Positions 23,138 through 33,989 of a stretch of 64,000 nucleotides of DNA are shown in pieces. This DNA comes from Coffea arabica (taxonomy: Eukaryota > Streptophyta > Magnoliopsida > Gentianales > Rubiaceae). Under the pieces are notes generated by a model. The model was not told where the DNA came from and did not search any database. It was given only the letters and a program-made list of their open reading frames with translations. The translations under genes were made by a program, and so were the position numbers. Every line of letters begins with the position of its first letter. Within the stretch, counting starts at the first letter, position 1. The stretch spans positions 20,478,001-20,542,000 of the forward strand of contig NC_092312.1 of NCBI RefSeq assembly GCF_036785885.1. Reading direction: 5' to 3'.

Positions 23138-25977
23138 ATGCCGTGGGGAAACCGTGCATTGGCGGCAGCAACAAATCGCTTGAACAGGGACTTCACGTAC
23201 GAGAATTTGATGGACCTTGAAGAAGTCTCTCCCTTCATCCATGCTCACCTCTCCAAAGTAATCATCAATTTCTTTTTTCTTTTTTAATTTTGTTAGTATA
23301 TTTCTGATCTTGCTATGCTTATTCTTCTGGGTTTTTTGAAAATTTTTACACTACTGCACAAAAAATAAGTTGCCGGATTATCTTGCCGGGAAAATGTTGG
23401 AATTGATGGAGGAAAATAGTGGTGGAATTTTTATTACTTGGGTAGTTTTGTTCTCTGTTTCAGTTAATTAGAATAATCTCGAGACTAGCTAGTTCTTGAG
23501 GATGTTTCATGATCTCTGGAACACGACTCTTCGAGCAGAAGAACCGTAAAGTTGGATGTGATAGTCATTTTGTGGGTTTTTGTTATCTGAAAGAAATTCT
23601 TGATGAGTTTTGTTAGGGGTAAAAACAGAGAGTGCTGGAGCCTGGAGTACGTAGGTTTTGTCATTGGATGATTGCATGCATGCAAAATGTGAATAATTAC
23701 ATAAAGAAATGATTGGTTTTCTTGATTATGATCAGCAACAGAAAGAAAACGAAGAAAAGATTATTACTTATTTGTTGACCATGATCAGTATTATTATTGC
23801 CTGTTGATTTGAAAAGTCCACCAAGTAAAATTGATGATGTGACGTGAGTGAATCAAAATTAAGTTTATTGTCTTCGCGATATTTTTACTCTTATCAACGA
23901 ATTAAGGAAGTGAATTTAAGCTGAGTAATCTTTTATATAGTCTCGTTCATTTTTTTCTTTACTGATCATTTGACATCTAATGATCATGGACTGGTTTTTG
24001 AACTTGATCATATGGTAATCATTTTCACGGAGGTTGTATCTACCAGTGTCCAGTTTTGATCGCATTTGTGTTCTGCTCGTCTTAAATGTCTTATGAAAAA
24101 GACTGATTTTCCATTTATAAACTCTATAAAAAGACTGATTTGATTCTTTAATTGATCGACTAATCAATGCAGGTTTACCTCACACTTTTTGCTGCTCTAA
24201 CATGCATGTCTCTTGGATATGCGCTGGATATCCATGCCAATCTTGGGGGCGTAGTCACGTTTCTTGGAATCATAGGAAGCTCTGCATGGTTTTGGCGGAC
24301 AAACCCATGGAAAGAGGTTTAATTTCGCTACTGTTGCTTCTAATCAGCCCTTTACATAACCAAGCTTCCTTTTAGTACTTTCCAATCGCGTGCTGTTAAT
24401 TATCTCAGACTAATTAAACTGTGTCATTGTTTCTCTTTTCGTTAACACAGAGACAAAGAGTCACTCTCTTGATGGTAATTGGATTTTGCATCGGAGTTTC
24501 TTTGGCTCCAGTGGTTGACCTTCTCGGCACAATTGGTGAAGGAAAGAATACGGTCTTCAATGGGGCCTTAAATGTTGGTCCTCAGATTGGCCCCCTCATT
24601 GCAATGGATAAAGCAGCTGCTGGACTTCTTAAAGGAGCCCCAGATGGCAGTCTGATTAACTCTCTCATCCCAGCTGATAGACGGTAAATATATATATTAG
24701 CTTCATCTCTTGGCTGGCAGTATATCTTTTCTTGAACTGTTGTTGTATCTCGTCCAACACTGTATATTGATTATTGACAGTAACTAATTTTAGTGTCATC
24801 TTAGTCCTTGTGCGGTACTCAACTATCCCTCAGGGATTAAAGGTTTACTCCGTCATGGAATATGTTAATTACTTAGCTTCCGGTTGTCATGGCCCTTGCC
24901 ACAGTCTTATTAACGGAACTTATCCCAGTCTTAGCTCCTGCCTTCTGTTCTTTAACCAAACAGATCTCGGTTGATTATTCAGTGCAAGAAAGTTGAACTG
25001 GACGAAAATTATTGTCCAAACGAAAATCTTAATGCAATAGATATGCATGCATCTGTTCTTTACAGTAGTTTTGCTCCTTCTGGAACAAAATTTCCTGCAC
25101 ATGATTAGGCCCGGCAACGGAAGATAGAACAGAAGGATTTGCAACTTCATTTATTAGTCAATACAATCCAGAATGTAAATTGAATTTCATTGATTCGCAG
25201 AGACGTTCTCCTTGCTACATCCGGAGCTGCTGCAATCTTCTTGTGTTTTGGAGTGGTAACTAAAGACAGACGGGATAGGCTTGAAATGTATGTTTTTGGT
25301 GTAACGCCTTCAGCTGCTATGTTGTGTGCTGGTTCAGTCACCTTTCAGGTAAATAAAACCAATACAATTCTTCCAACAGTTGTTTGCTAGAGGTGCATTA
25401 CTTGCAGTCTAAAAGACCAGTTTAGCATCGTGACAGTAAACTTATCTTCTAATCGTAGTATGTTGATCATATGGCATTATGTGCAGCAAATCTCTGTTCG
25501 AACATAATTAAAACAAGTAGAAGTAGTATAAGCAGGAAATTTGGCGGAACTTTTTTATGATCGTTGGAAACATATTCAATGTTGGTATTTAAACATATTC
25601 AATGTTCATCTGAAAAAAGATGTGACTTCTTATACGTGCGTGCGTATAATGGATGCAGATGAATTACAAGTTCCTCTGGCTCATAGGGTATGTGGTTGCA
25701 TACAGTCAGGAGATTGTTGTACGAGCTCGCCGTGGAGATAACTACTATACGCAACATTGTGTTGCCTTCTTCCTTGACATCATTCCATTTACTTTCCATC
25801 TTGGCCGAATTACAGTAAGTGTGTGTGTGTGTGTGTGTCTATGTGTCTACCAGCACTTTGCTTTCTAATCCACTTTGCCTTCTTCCTTGATGTTTCTTGT
25901 GGATGCAGCTGAGAAAACTAGCTTCGGAGCTGAGAAATCTGTATACCTGCTTGCTAAATCTCGCACAAGGAGACTAA
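23138..25977 (+). CDS. Bax inhibitor-1-like (TMBIM6 family) membrane protein, divergent
   Basis: Six exons, 23138-23257, 24173-24316, 24451-24683, 25201-25348, 25659-25814 and 25909-25977, phase to 289 residues. Plant BI-1 landmarks are SPFIHAHLSKVYLTLFAAL, LGIIGSSAWFW, GFCIGVSLAPVVDL, SGAAAIFLCFGVV and the C-terminal RRGDNYYTQHCVAFFLDI. BI-1 proteins are ER multi-span proteins that restrain cell death and act in calcium leak and stress. Oddities compared with remembered BI-1 (about 247 residues): an extra loop of roughly 40 residues in exon 3 (GEGKNTVFNGALNVG onward), a shortened loop before the helix in exon 5, and VAYSQEI where most members have VVDTQEI, so the conserved Asp is a Tyr. It could be a specialised or decaying paralogue. 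The upstream in-frame extension has no ATG. Confidence 0.82.
25816..25838. repeat. (GT)n microsatellite
   Basis: About ten GT units directly after the donor of the last intron of the Bax-inhibitor-like gene. Confidence 0.9.
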
Positions 25978-26337
25978 ATTTTCTCTTATTCTGCAAAAGG
26001 GCTCGATCTGTTAGTAGAGATCAATTAACCATTCTGTATAGCAAGGAAAAGATCATGATAAGAAAATTGACTTTTTGGCTCGATACTTTCAGCCTGCAAT
26101 CGTCTATATTCTCTGCACCATGCATTAATTCGTCAGAGGACTGTGATTCTTCAGGAAAATGCTTATGAAACTTTTTTTTTTAAGATAGTTTTAACGCTAG
26201 AATCATTGATAATCCAGCTACGAGCTTTTGGTACAGTTGTTTTGTTTTGGTTTCTTTTCTTTCTTTCATATCTCAATTATCTGATTGCTTCTCAATTATA
26301 TGATTTGGTCCTAATGTTGGTTCAACAACAGTAGTAT
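25978..26337. other. 3' UTR and spacer after the Bax-inhibitor-like gene
   Basis: Probable 3' UTR. No gene or motif is supported until the decayed kinase fragment. Confidence 0.5.
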
Positions 26338-26645
26338 TTACTCCTGCTATGGTTGTTTTGAAGACAATGTGTGGGAAGACATCTCTTTCTTTGCTTTCTA
26401 CGGAATCTTCTACCGCGGTTTTAGTGACTGATTGGGCTCGGAAAACGGTGAAATCAGGGAAACTGAATCAGGTTTTGATTGTGCTTTGCTGAAGGAATTG
26501 AGAAGGGAATTCAGCAAATGCATATTCAAAGGCTGCAGGACACAGATTGTTGGGATTTTATGTGCTCATGTGACTAGGGAGTTTGGATGCAATGAAAATG
26601 TTGGAAGTAGATATCAAAGTTCTATGATCGTCTATGACTGGGGAA
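26338..26645 (+). pseudogene. Decayed SPARK-kinase fragment (kinase C-lobe only)
   Basis: Nucleotide-level remnant of the 3' part of a receptor kinase like copy 2. Recognisable pieces in order are MVVLKTMCGKTSLS (cf. VVVLEIMCGKKALS), VTDWARKTVKSGKLNQVL, GILCAHVT and DAMKMLE. They are broken by frameshifts, an internal stop and small deletions relative to copy 2 at 20930-21240. The N-lobe, ectodomain and signal peptide are absent. It shows that the kinase array once had another member between the Bax-inhibitor-like gene and the Helitron. Confidence 0.85.
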
Positions 26646-28009
26646 ACTGTTTAAAGGTTGGTGATGGAAACTTGGCCGGCACAACCATAAAGACCTGAAC
26701 TATATCAAGTCAGTCGGCAAAAATTGCCCCTAGTTCCTCCAAAAAAAAAAAAAAAAAGAAGAGGAAGTTAGATATCCTTTTAGTCGTATACAGCTATAGG
26801 TATTTCAAACATTATAATATCGTGATAAAGTGAATCTTACATTATGTGTTAAGATAACTCCATATTCTCAAAAGTAAAGATGATGAGATGTTAAGATACA
26901 GGAGTATTTATATTTGGCAATATTTTGAGGAAAATAAATTTGCACTTTATAGGTTTTCCATTTGGAACTCAATCAATCTGCAATGCAACTACATAACAGA
27001 CAACCCAATTGACCACAATCCATTTTTTTTTTTTTTTTTTTTAGAACCAGAACCCAAAAACAGGAGTTATTTGCCTCTCTTCACAAAAAATATTCTTAAA
27101 ATGATTCAATTTCATACTTTATTTCCATAACAACCTTTTCTGTTATCCATCCCATCAAATTCAAATGAAAATGAGAAAAAGGGGAAAACCCTTCATTAGT
27201 CATTCGAATAGTCCAAAAATCCCCTACACAACTATAATACTCTACTCTGAATCTATCTTCTCATTTTTTATTATAATGCTCTACTCTGTCTTTGTTTGTC
27301 ACTCTGCTGTCCAAAAAAGTCTTGAACACTTAACATCAATCTGACGATATTTGCCAAAGATGGGAGCAAAATCTAAAATTTGACTTTCATCTCCGTTTGA
27401 ATTGCAATAATTTTCTCTTTGTGATACTTTCCTTTTTATTAAGAAAAATAAAAAAAAAATAAAAGAAAAACTCACTACAAATCCAAGGAAATTGGAATTA
27501 TCACCAAACACGAAAGTAAAATCTAAAATTTTGATTGTTCATCTCCATTCCAATTGCGGTAACTTTCTCTTTCTGATGCTCTCTTTTTTTATTAAAAATA
27601 AAAAAGGATAAACTCACCACAAATGTAGCAAAATTGGAATTATTAGTTTGTACAGAACTCTCCATCACTTGTTCATTCAATTAACTCTTTCCGGACTTTT
27701 AGTTTTGATTTTGTCATACTGCATTGAACGGGAACTCATTGTGCATGTGGTTATATGGGGGAATAGCATTGTAGGGTTGAGAAAAAGAGTTTTATGCTTT
27801 TATTTTGGATGGATACTCGTGAGTCTGAAACCTCCTATGTTAATAATAGTGGTACGAGAATTTGATTGAGTTTAAAGAATTTGATTTAGAAAGTATGGAG
27901 GACATTACTCCTTATTAGGGGATGGGGTCAAGAAGATTAGATTAGTAATAAAATTTGGTCAACATATAAGACTAACAGCCGAAGGATGGTTACTGTTCAT
28001 AAGCTTTTC
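26646..28009. other. AT-rich spacer; left Helitron boundary probably in or near this interval
   Basis: No gene is recognised. Poly-A (26740) and poly-T (27023) runs are present. The Helitron 5' end needs TC after an A; one candidate is the A/TCTATCTTCTC junction at 27251/27252, but nothing proves it. Base composition changes to pyrimidine-rich, as in the rest of the Helitron, from about 28010. I looked for the missing receptor kinase 3 ectodomain here and found none. Confidence 0.45.
27368..27645. repeat. Tandem duplication, period ~150 bp
   Basis: Copies share ATCTAAAATTT..GA (27371 and 27521), TTCATCTCC, TTTCTCTTT and AAACTCACCACAAAT-like blocks. No coding potential. Confidence 0.8.
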
Positions 28010-28236
28010 GTCGTCCTCACGTGCCGAAGGAAGGTCCTCACGTGGTTCTTTTTTTTTTTCTTTATCTTCCCTTTCCGTCTCGTCTCATCTCATTAATGCA
28101 CCCACCTGCTTTTCCGTCTCCTCTGGTTCTTTTTCTTAATATCTTCCCTTTCACCTCTTTTCATATCTTCCCTTTCACCTCTTTTCATCTCATCTCATCG
28201 ATGCACTCGCATGCTTTTCCATTTTTTTATTAGACG

Positions 28237-29310
28237 ATGGATTTTATCCTTTGGATTTATGGCCTCCGTCTTTTACCTGAGATTTCTTCTCTTCTACCCA
28301 GCAATTGGAGGTATCTCATTAATGCACTGCTCTGGTTCTTTCTTAATATCTTCCCTTTCACCTCTTTTCATCTCACCTCATCGATACACCCGCATGCTTT
28401 TCCATTTTTTCCTTCTCCGTCTGCTGTGGTTATGAATGAGTGTGTTGAGAATCGTTTTCTTATTAATTGGAGTAAGGCGTATTACACGATGGATTTTATG
28501 TCCTTTTCCTGGGATTTCTTCTCTTCTGCCCAGCAATTGGAGGTATCTCATTAATGCACCCTCGTTTTTCCCACGTGCTTTACCTGAGATTTTTTCTTTT
28601 CTACCCAGCAATTGGAGGTACGATTCCTTTTTCTCCTTCCTATCTCAGTTTTTTGGCTCTTCCCTTTCACCTCTTTTCATCTCACCTCATCGATACACCC
28701 GCATGCTTTTCCATTTTTTCCTTCTCCGTCTGCTGTGGTTATGAATGAGTGTGTTGAGAATCTTTTTCTTATTAATTGGAGTAAGGCGTATTACACGATG
28801 GATTTTATGTCCTTTTCCTGGGATTTCTTCTCTTCTGCCCAGCAATTGGAGGTATCTCATTAATGCACCCTCGTTTTTCCCACGTGCTTTACCTGAGATT
28901 TTTTCTTTTCTACCCAGCAATTGGAGGTACGATTCCTTTTTCTCCTTCCTATCTCAGTTTTTTGGCTCTTCCCTTTCACCTCTTTTCATCTCACCTCATC
29001 GATACACCCGCATGCTTTTCCATTTTTTCCTTCTCCGTCTGCTGTGGTTATGAATGAGTGTGTTGAGAATCTTTTTCTTATTAATTGGAGTAAGGCGTAT
29101 TACACGATGGATTTTATCCTTTGGATTTATGGCCTCCGTCCTTTACCTGGGATTTCTTCTCTTCTGCCCAGCAATTGGAGGTATCTCATTAATGCACCCT
29201 CGTTTTTCCCACGTGCTTTACCTGAGATTTTTTCTTTTCTACCCAGCAATTGGAGGTACGATTCCTTTTTCTCCTTCCTATCTCAGTTTTTTGGCTCTTC
29301 CTTTTAATGA
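28237..29310. repeat. 309-bp tandem repeat, about three copies, in the Helitron 5' region
   Basis: The ATGAATGAGTGTGTTGAGAA landmark recurs at 28432, 28741 and 29050, exactly 309 bp apart, with near identity between copies. A shorter internal motif, CAGCAATTGGAGGTA, occurs twice per unit. The frames seen in it are low-complexity and repeat with the unit, so I do not call them genes. It lies about 0.4 kb upstream of the first Helitron gene. Confidence 0.92.
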
Positions 29311-29707
29311 TTATGATATTTTTCTAGGGTTCCTCTCCCAACTTTTTGCGTTCTTCAACCTTACTTTTTTGTAGGAAATTTCTTCTGTGCTTTTTTCCTT
29401 TTTTTGTTGTATTTTCGCTTGCATGCTAAGTTTTACAGGTGTTTTTTTTTAATTTTATTTTCTAGGCTTCCTCTTCTAGCTGTTTGCGTTCCTGCAAAGG
29501 TTGATCTTTTGTCGGAATTTTCTTCTGTGCCTTTTCCATTTTTCCCCTCTTTGCCTATTTTACGATTGTTGTTCTTGTCTTTTAATTTTTTTGCGTTATT
29601 TTGTTATTTTGTAATTTTTTTGCGTAAAGGTACTGTTTTTTCCCGCTTATTTTTTTTGGTCATCGTCTTTTCGTACGGTCTTATCTGTGCCTTTTTGTTT
29701 TGCAGGA

Positions 29708-31920
29708 ATGGCAACTGCTGCTGCTTCCACTGTTAGTTTTGTACCCGAGCTTGGTGCCATTCCATGTGAGCCTTTTGACGCATCTTCAGGTTTTTATGTT
29801 TTATAGGTTCTGTCTTAGTTGCCTTTGGGTATGCTTGTCCTATATATTTATCTTATTGCTGCTATTGCTTCAGCCGTTGCTGCTGCGCCTAAGCTTCTTC
29901 GCATATCAAATGTCTCTGAATCTACACGTGGTTGGATGACCTTGGTTCATGTTGTTGAGGCTGATCGTGTCAAGGTTGCTAGCCATGGATCGATTTCGAA
30001 GTCGTTCCGTTTATTTCGGTTTGGCGATTCGCAGGTGCCTTTGATTTGTTTCTTGATGCATGCTTATTTGATGCTGTCATTTTTGTGCTTGCTTCGCTGT
30101 CTAATATAATTTTCCAATTAGGGTATTAAAGTGTCTGCCATTGTTTATGATGACAACGTTCCTTGTGTGGATGGGCTTCTTCTTCCATTTAGGAAGTATT
30201 ATATATCGAATGCTGAGATCCGCCGGCTTGCCGAGCTCCCCCCAGATTGTTTTTATCCCTTTTACTGGGTGATTAATTCTGATACTTCTATTAGAGAGGC
30301 TACTGATGTTGGGCTTCCTGTTCTGCCTTTTTATTTTGGCCTGCGCTCTTACGATTCTTTGCACTTTGTTGCTGACACTAATAACCTCATAAGTAGGTTC
30401 TCTCTTCCCTTTTCTTGCTTTTTTTTTATTCGTTGTTTGTTTTCGCTTCATTCACTCTGTTTTTTGTCTTGCATGAACCTAGATATCATGGGGGTGGTGG
30501 TTAATTCTTTGCCTGCACGGGACGTTTATGTGGAAGGAATCCTTCGCCGTGAGAGAGATATTATTATAGTTGACCAGGGGTAATCATGTTACTCTGTCTA
30601 CATTTTTTTTTTCCTTGCTCTTTGTTTTGTTGCTCTTATGATCTTCTTCTTTTATTTGTGTCGCTGATGTAGGAAGCGTCCCATCATCTTGACCCTATTT
30701 GGTGACTATGAATCTATTGAGGGGCGAGCTATCGAAAATTTAATGCATGCTATGCCTATTATCATTGCTATCAGGGTTAGGGTGACTACAAAAAAATGTA
30801 TGCTTTTCCCTTTCTTTGTTGGTTTTCTTTTTATCTTTTTTGGTCTCTTTTATGCGGATCTACTGTTCTTTACTGTTGGGTGTTTGCTGGTTTGGTTTGT
30901 CTCTTTTTTCCTTAGGTTTGTCTTTGTCGATTCATCCCTCATCTATTGTTCTTGTTTGTCCTGATGTTTTGGAGGCAAAGTTGCTTGATGCTTGGTAAGT
31001 GTTGCTTCTTTTGTTTGTTTCTCTGGTGTATAGGATGGGTCTTTTCCTAAGCTGTGTACCCTCTTGTTTTGTTTTTGCATTTAGGTGTACTGATAACATT
31101 TCTGAGTTGGTTCGTTTGGTTTTTGACGAGCGCGCTTACTTGGACCCTACTGTCTTGCTCCCCCCTGTTCGTGATCTCACTGTTACTACCATTGCCGATG
31201 TTCTGTCCTGTGACCCCTTCGTTAGTGCTTTTATTGTTTCTTGTTGCTTTGGTGTCTTTTCTTTATCCTGTTGTTCCCTTCCTTCATTTTCAGTCGTTGG
31301 ATGTCAGGATTGGGGAAATGCGTGGATTAAGGGCCATGTTGAGGTTGCTTGGCCTTGTGCTCGCTCTTGGCATATGGCATGTCCCCATTGTTATGAACTC
31401 TATGATTATGCTACAACCCTTGGAACTCTATGTCTTTCTTGTGGCCTGGGAATATATGCTTTCCCTAGGTGCGTTCTGTTTTTTCATTAGTTATCACAGG
31501 ATTTCTGTCTTCCTTGTTTTGGTTTTTCATGGTGCTGTTTTTAAGAGCAGAGCATGGATTAGGCTTACTGTTCATGATGATACTGGGTATGTGAATGTTA
31601 TTGCGCTGGGCGCTGAAGCTGAGAGGCTAATTGGTGTTAGTGCCGTTTACATGTATGCGTCTACTGATGATGAGGTAGTGTGCTGCTCTTTTCTTGTGTA
31701 TGCATACTTTAATTTGATGGTCGCTCCTTTATGTTGCTTGTCGTTCATTTCCATTGTTATTGATGAGGTTTTCAGTTTCTTACAGAATTTTGCGTTGTAC
31801 TGCCGTGTGTCTCGGCAAATTAAACGCTCAAAGCTCTTGCTCTACATTAAGCGTTCTACTGATGTGATCAGAACAGAGACCACAACTAGATACACTGTTG
31901 TTGCCTGCTACCCAGCTTAG
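29708..31920 (+). CDS. Helitron RPA70-like single-strand DNA-binding protein A
   Basis: Ten exons phase exactly to 456 residues: 29708-29789, 29874-30034, 30122-30392, 30483-30579, 30673-30797, 30916-30994, 31085-31220, 31308-31468, 31551-31674 and 31786-31920. Three OB-fold-like regions are seen. The first has GWMTLVHVVEADRVKV and RLFRFGDSQGIKVSAIVYDD; the second IMGVVVNSLPARDV, LTLFGDYESIEG and SLSIHPSSIVL; the third WIKGHVEVAW. A CPHC...CLSC zinc finger sits in the last OB fold, followed by WIRLTVHDDTGYVNV. This is the RPA1 (RPA70) layout. It would bind the displaced strand during rolling-circle transposition (inference from family). Acceptors at 31307, 31550 and 31785 were chosen because nearer AGs break the frame. 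Confidence 0.85.
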
Positions 31921-32327
31921 TCGAGCTATTTTTTGTCTCTCGAGCGTCTATAAACTCATATTTTGTAATAGCTCTTAGGTTTTATGTACTATTCAATTAG
32001 TTATGCTTGCCTCTTGTAATTAACTACCTATGTGGCCAACAGGAAATTGTTCTTCCTACAGGAAATTGCCTCTGATCTTGTTCTTAGCCAGGAAATGTTG
32101 TTCTATTTTTTGTATCTGTCTTTTCCTCTATATGTATGGCTATTGAAAGTTTCTGTTTGTTTATATTCGATTGGGCCGCGTGTATTAACCATTCCCTCTT
32201 TTTATTTTTTATGAACATGGGAAGCCTTGCTCTTGTTCTTGGCCTTACGAAGTGTTATATTTGTAAATGCATTTTTCCCCCTTGGATGCTAGGCAACATT
32301 TTATATCAAGCTAATTGGTAATCAATG

Positions 32328-32515
32328 GTCTTTGTTTTGCCTTTAAAAAAAATAGTACTGCCCTTCAAGATAGCATATTATCCTCTGCGCATTAGTCTTG
32401 AATTTCGTGGCCCAAGATCGGTATTCAATGGTCTTTACTTTGGTCTTTAAAGAAAGTTTTCCTGCCCTTCAAAATACCATATTATCCTTTGCGCATTAAG
32501 CTTGAATTCTAATTG
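32328..32515. repeat. Tandem duplication, period ~93 bp
   Basis: Two copies beginning GTA.TCAATGGTCTTT (32328 and 32421) and ending near ATATTATCCT.TGCGCATTA. Inside the Helitron, non-coding. Confidence 0.8.
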
Positions 32516-33186
32516 CCTATTTGCGTTGGAGGAAAAGAACTTTTCTGCGCCGATTTATCTTTTTTCCCAAAAAAAATTATCGCTTTGGGTAATTTCCCTT
32601 TGGACTACTTTGCAATTGTATCTGACCAGCTGTCTTTTCTCCAAACGTAGCTCTTAGGACCTTATTAGATTGATATCCCTCCATGCACTGTCCGTGCATT
32701 GCTCTTTCCATGCACCGCATTGCTCTTTTCATGCAACGTAGGTACGTGTGTAAGGAAAGAAAGATTTAACAGGTCTTCATTTTTTTTGATCTTTCCTGTG
32801 CGCTTCCCTTACTTTCGCTTTTGTTCGCGACTCTTGATTCTGGCGCCTTCTTGCTCTTTGGGCAGTGTGCTTTCCTTCAAAATGCAATAATGCCGTTGTT
32901 AACTGGGTTGTTTATTGGACGATTCATGCAATTTGCTACTTGGACGATTCATGCAGTGACCTAATTTTTTTTTTCCCCTCGAAAAAAAAAAAAGCTGTTG
33001 TCCCGAATTGATACACGACTATCCCTATAAGATCTCGTTTCTTTGTTAATATCATTTCTTTGTTGTGTTGACTTTGCTTTTGTATACTCTCCTGTTCTAC
33101 CGGGCCAGCCTTTTTTCCCGCCACATTGCTGAGCTCTTGTGCCTTGTTATACCATTTTCACTGTATCCGCTGTCAATTCCTTTCTG

Positions 33187-33625
33187 TTTTCATGCAATAT
33201 TGATAGCCGTGTAAGGTAAAAAAAAAAAAACTCAGCACTCAGCTGCCTTTTTAGCTTTGTCTCAGCTCACCTTTCTTTTTTTACCTTTATACAAAAAACT
33301 TTCGTTTTCTGTGCTCTGTTTCTTTTGCTGCCGGGTACCTGCAGCGTATATGACCGTTTAGTTTGTTCATGAGACTCGTTTGCCCTGTGGTTTTTTTCCC
33401 ATTCCTACGTATGCAGAAGCTGTAGTTCGCTTCTGTTTTCGTGCAATATTGATAGCCGCCTACGAGAAAAAAAACTCTTCGATCTACTATTTGGTAAATT
33501 TTCTTCCAGCACGGCCTTTCTTTTTGACTTTATACAAAAGCTCTCGCTTGCTCTGCTCTGTTTCTTTCGATAACATGTTTCTCTAGGGTATATCACCGTT
33601 TACTTTGTTGCTGAGCCTTTGTCTA
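33187..33625. repeat. Tandem duplication, period ~249 bp
   Basis: Copies share TGCAATATTGATAGCCG (about 33193 and 33442), CTTTATACAAAA.CT, TGCTCTGTTTCTTT and ACCGTTTA.TTTGTT. They lie just upstream of the Rep/helicase gene and may carry duplicated promoter sequence. Confidence 0.8.
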
Positions 33626-33989
33626 TTCAGAATCCATTGTTCTTAATCCTGCTATTCTCTTTCCTCGGGTATACTGCTCTTATGCTTTGCTCTGTGTATT
33701 CATCCTTTTTCCTTTTTCCCCCGTTCTTTTACCATTGTTTTGACTTAGTGCTAGCGGTTGTGGTGATCCTTTTTCCTCACTTCTTTGCTCTTTTGCAGTG
33801 TAGCTTCTTTTGACTGCTTCCGGCTCTTGTCCTTACTTTCAGTTTGTGTCTTTATCTCAGGTATAGTGATTATTATGATCTTTATGATTGCGCAAACCGC
33901 CCTTATATGCTGATAATTCTATATTTGTTTATCTAAAACTTGTTCTGTGTTATTACATTATTATAAGCTAGATCTTGATTCCTAACTCC

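Larger units (their letters stand above)
31921..33989. other. Helitron intergenic region between RPA A and Rep/helicase
   Basis: Non-coding, T-rich. It contains two diverged tandem duplications (annotated) and the promoter of the Rep/helicase gene. No open frame here looks like a real protein. Confidence 0.6.

Noticed and set aside
27251-27275. A/TCTATCTTCTC as the Helitron 5' end
   Set aside because: It obeys the A/TC rule, but so would many places; without other copies to compare I keep it only as a candidate and report a minimum extent.
28021-29374. Many overlapping open frames of 64-128 codons on both strands
   Set aside because: They repeat with the 309-bp unit and consist of low-complexity Phe/Ser/Pro or Lys/Arg-rich sequence, so they reflect the tandem repeat and not genes.
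31054-31920. A continuous open frame of 288 codons
   Set aside because: It is hydrophobic read-through of introns; the spliced frame in the same place gives the RPA zinc finger (CPHC...CLSC) and a clean end.
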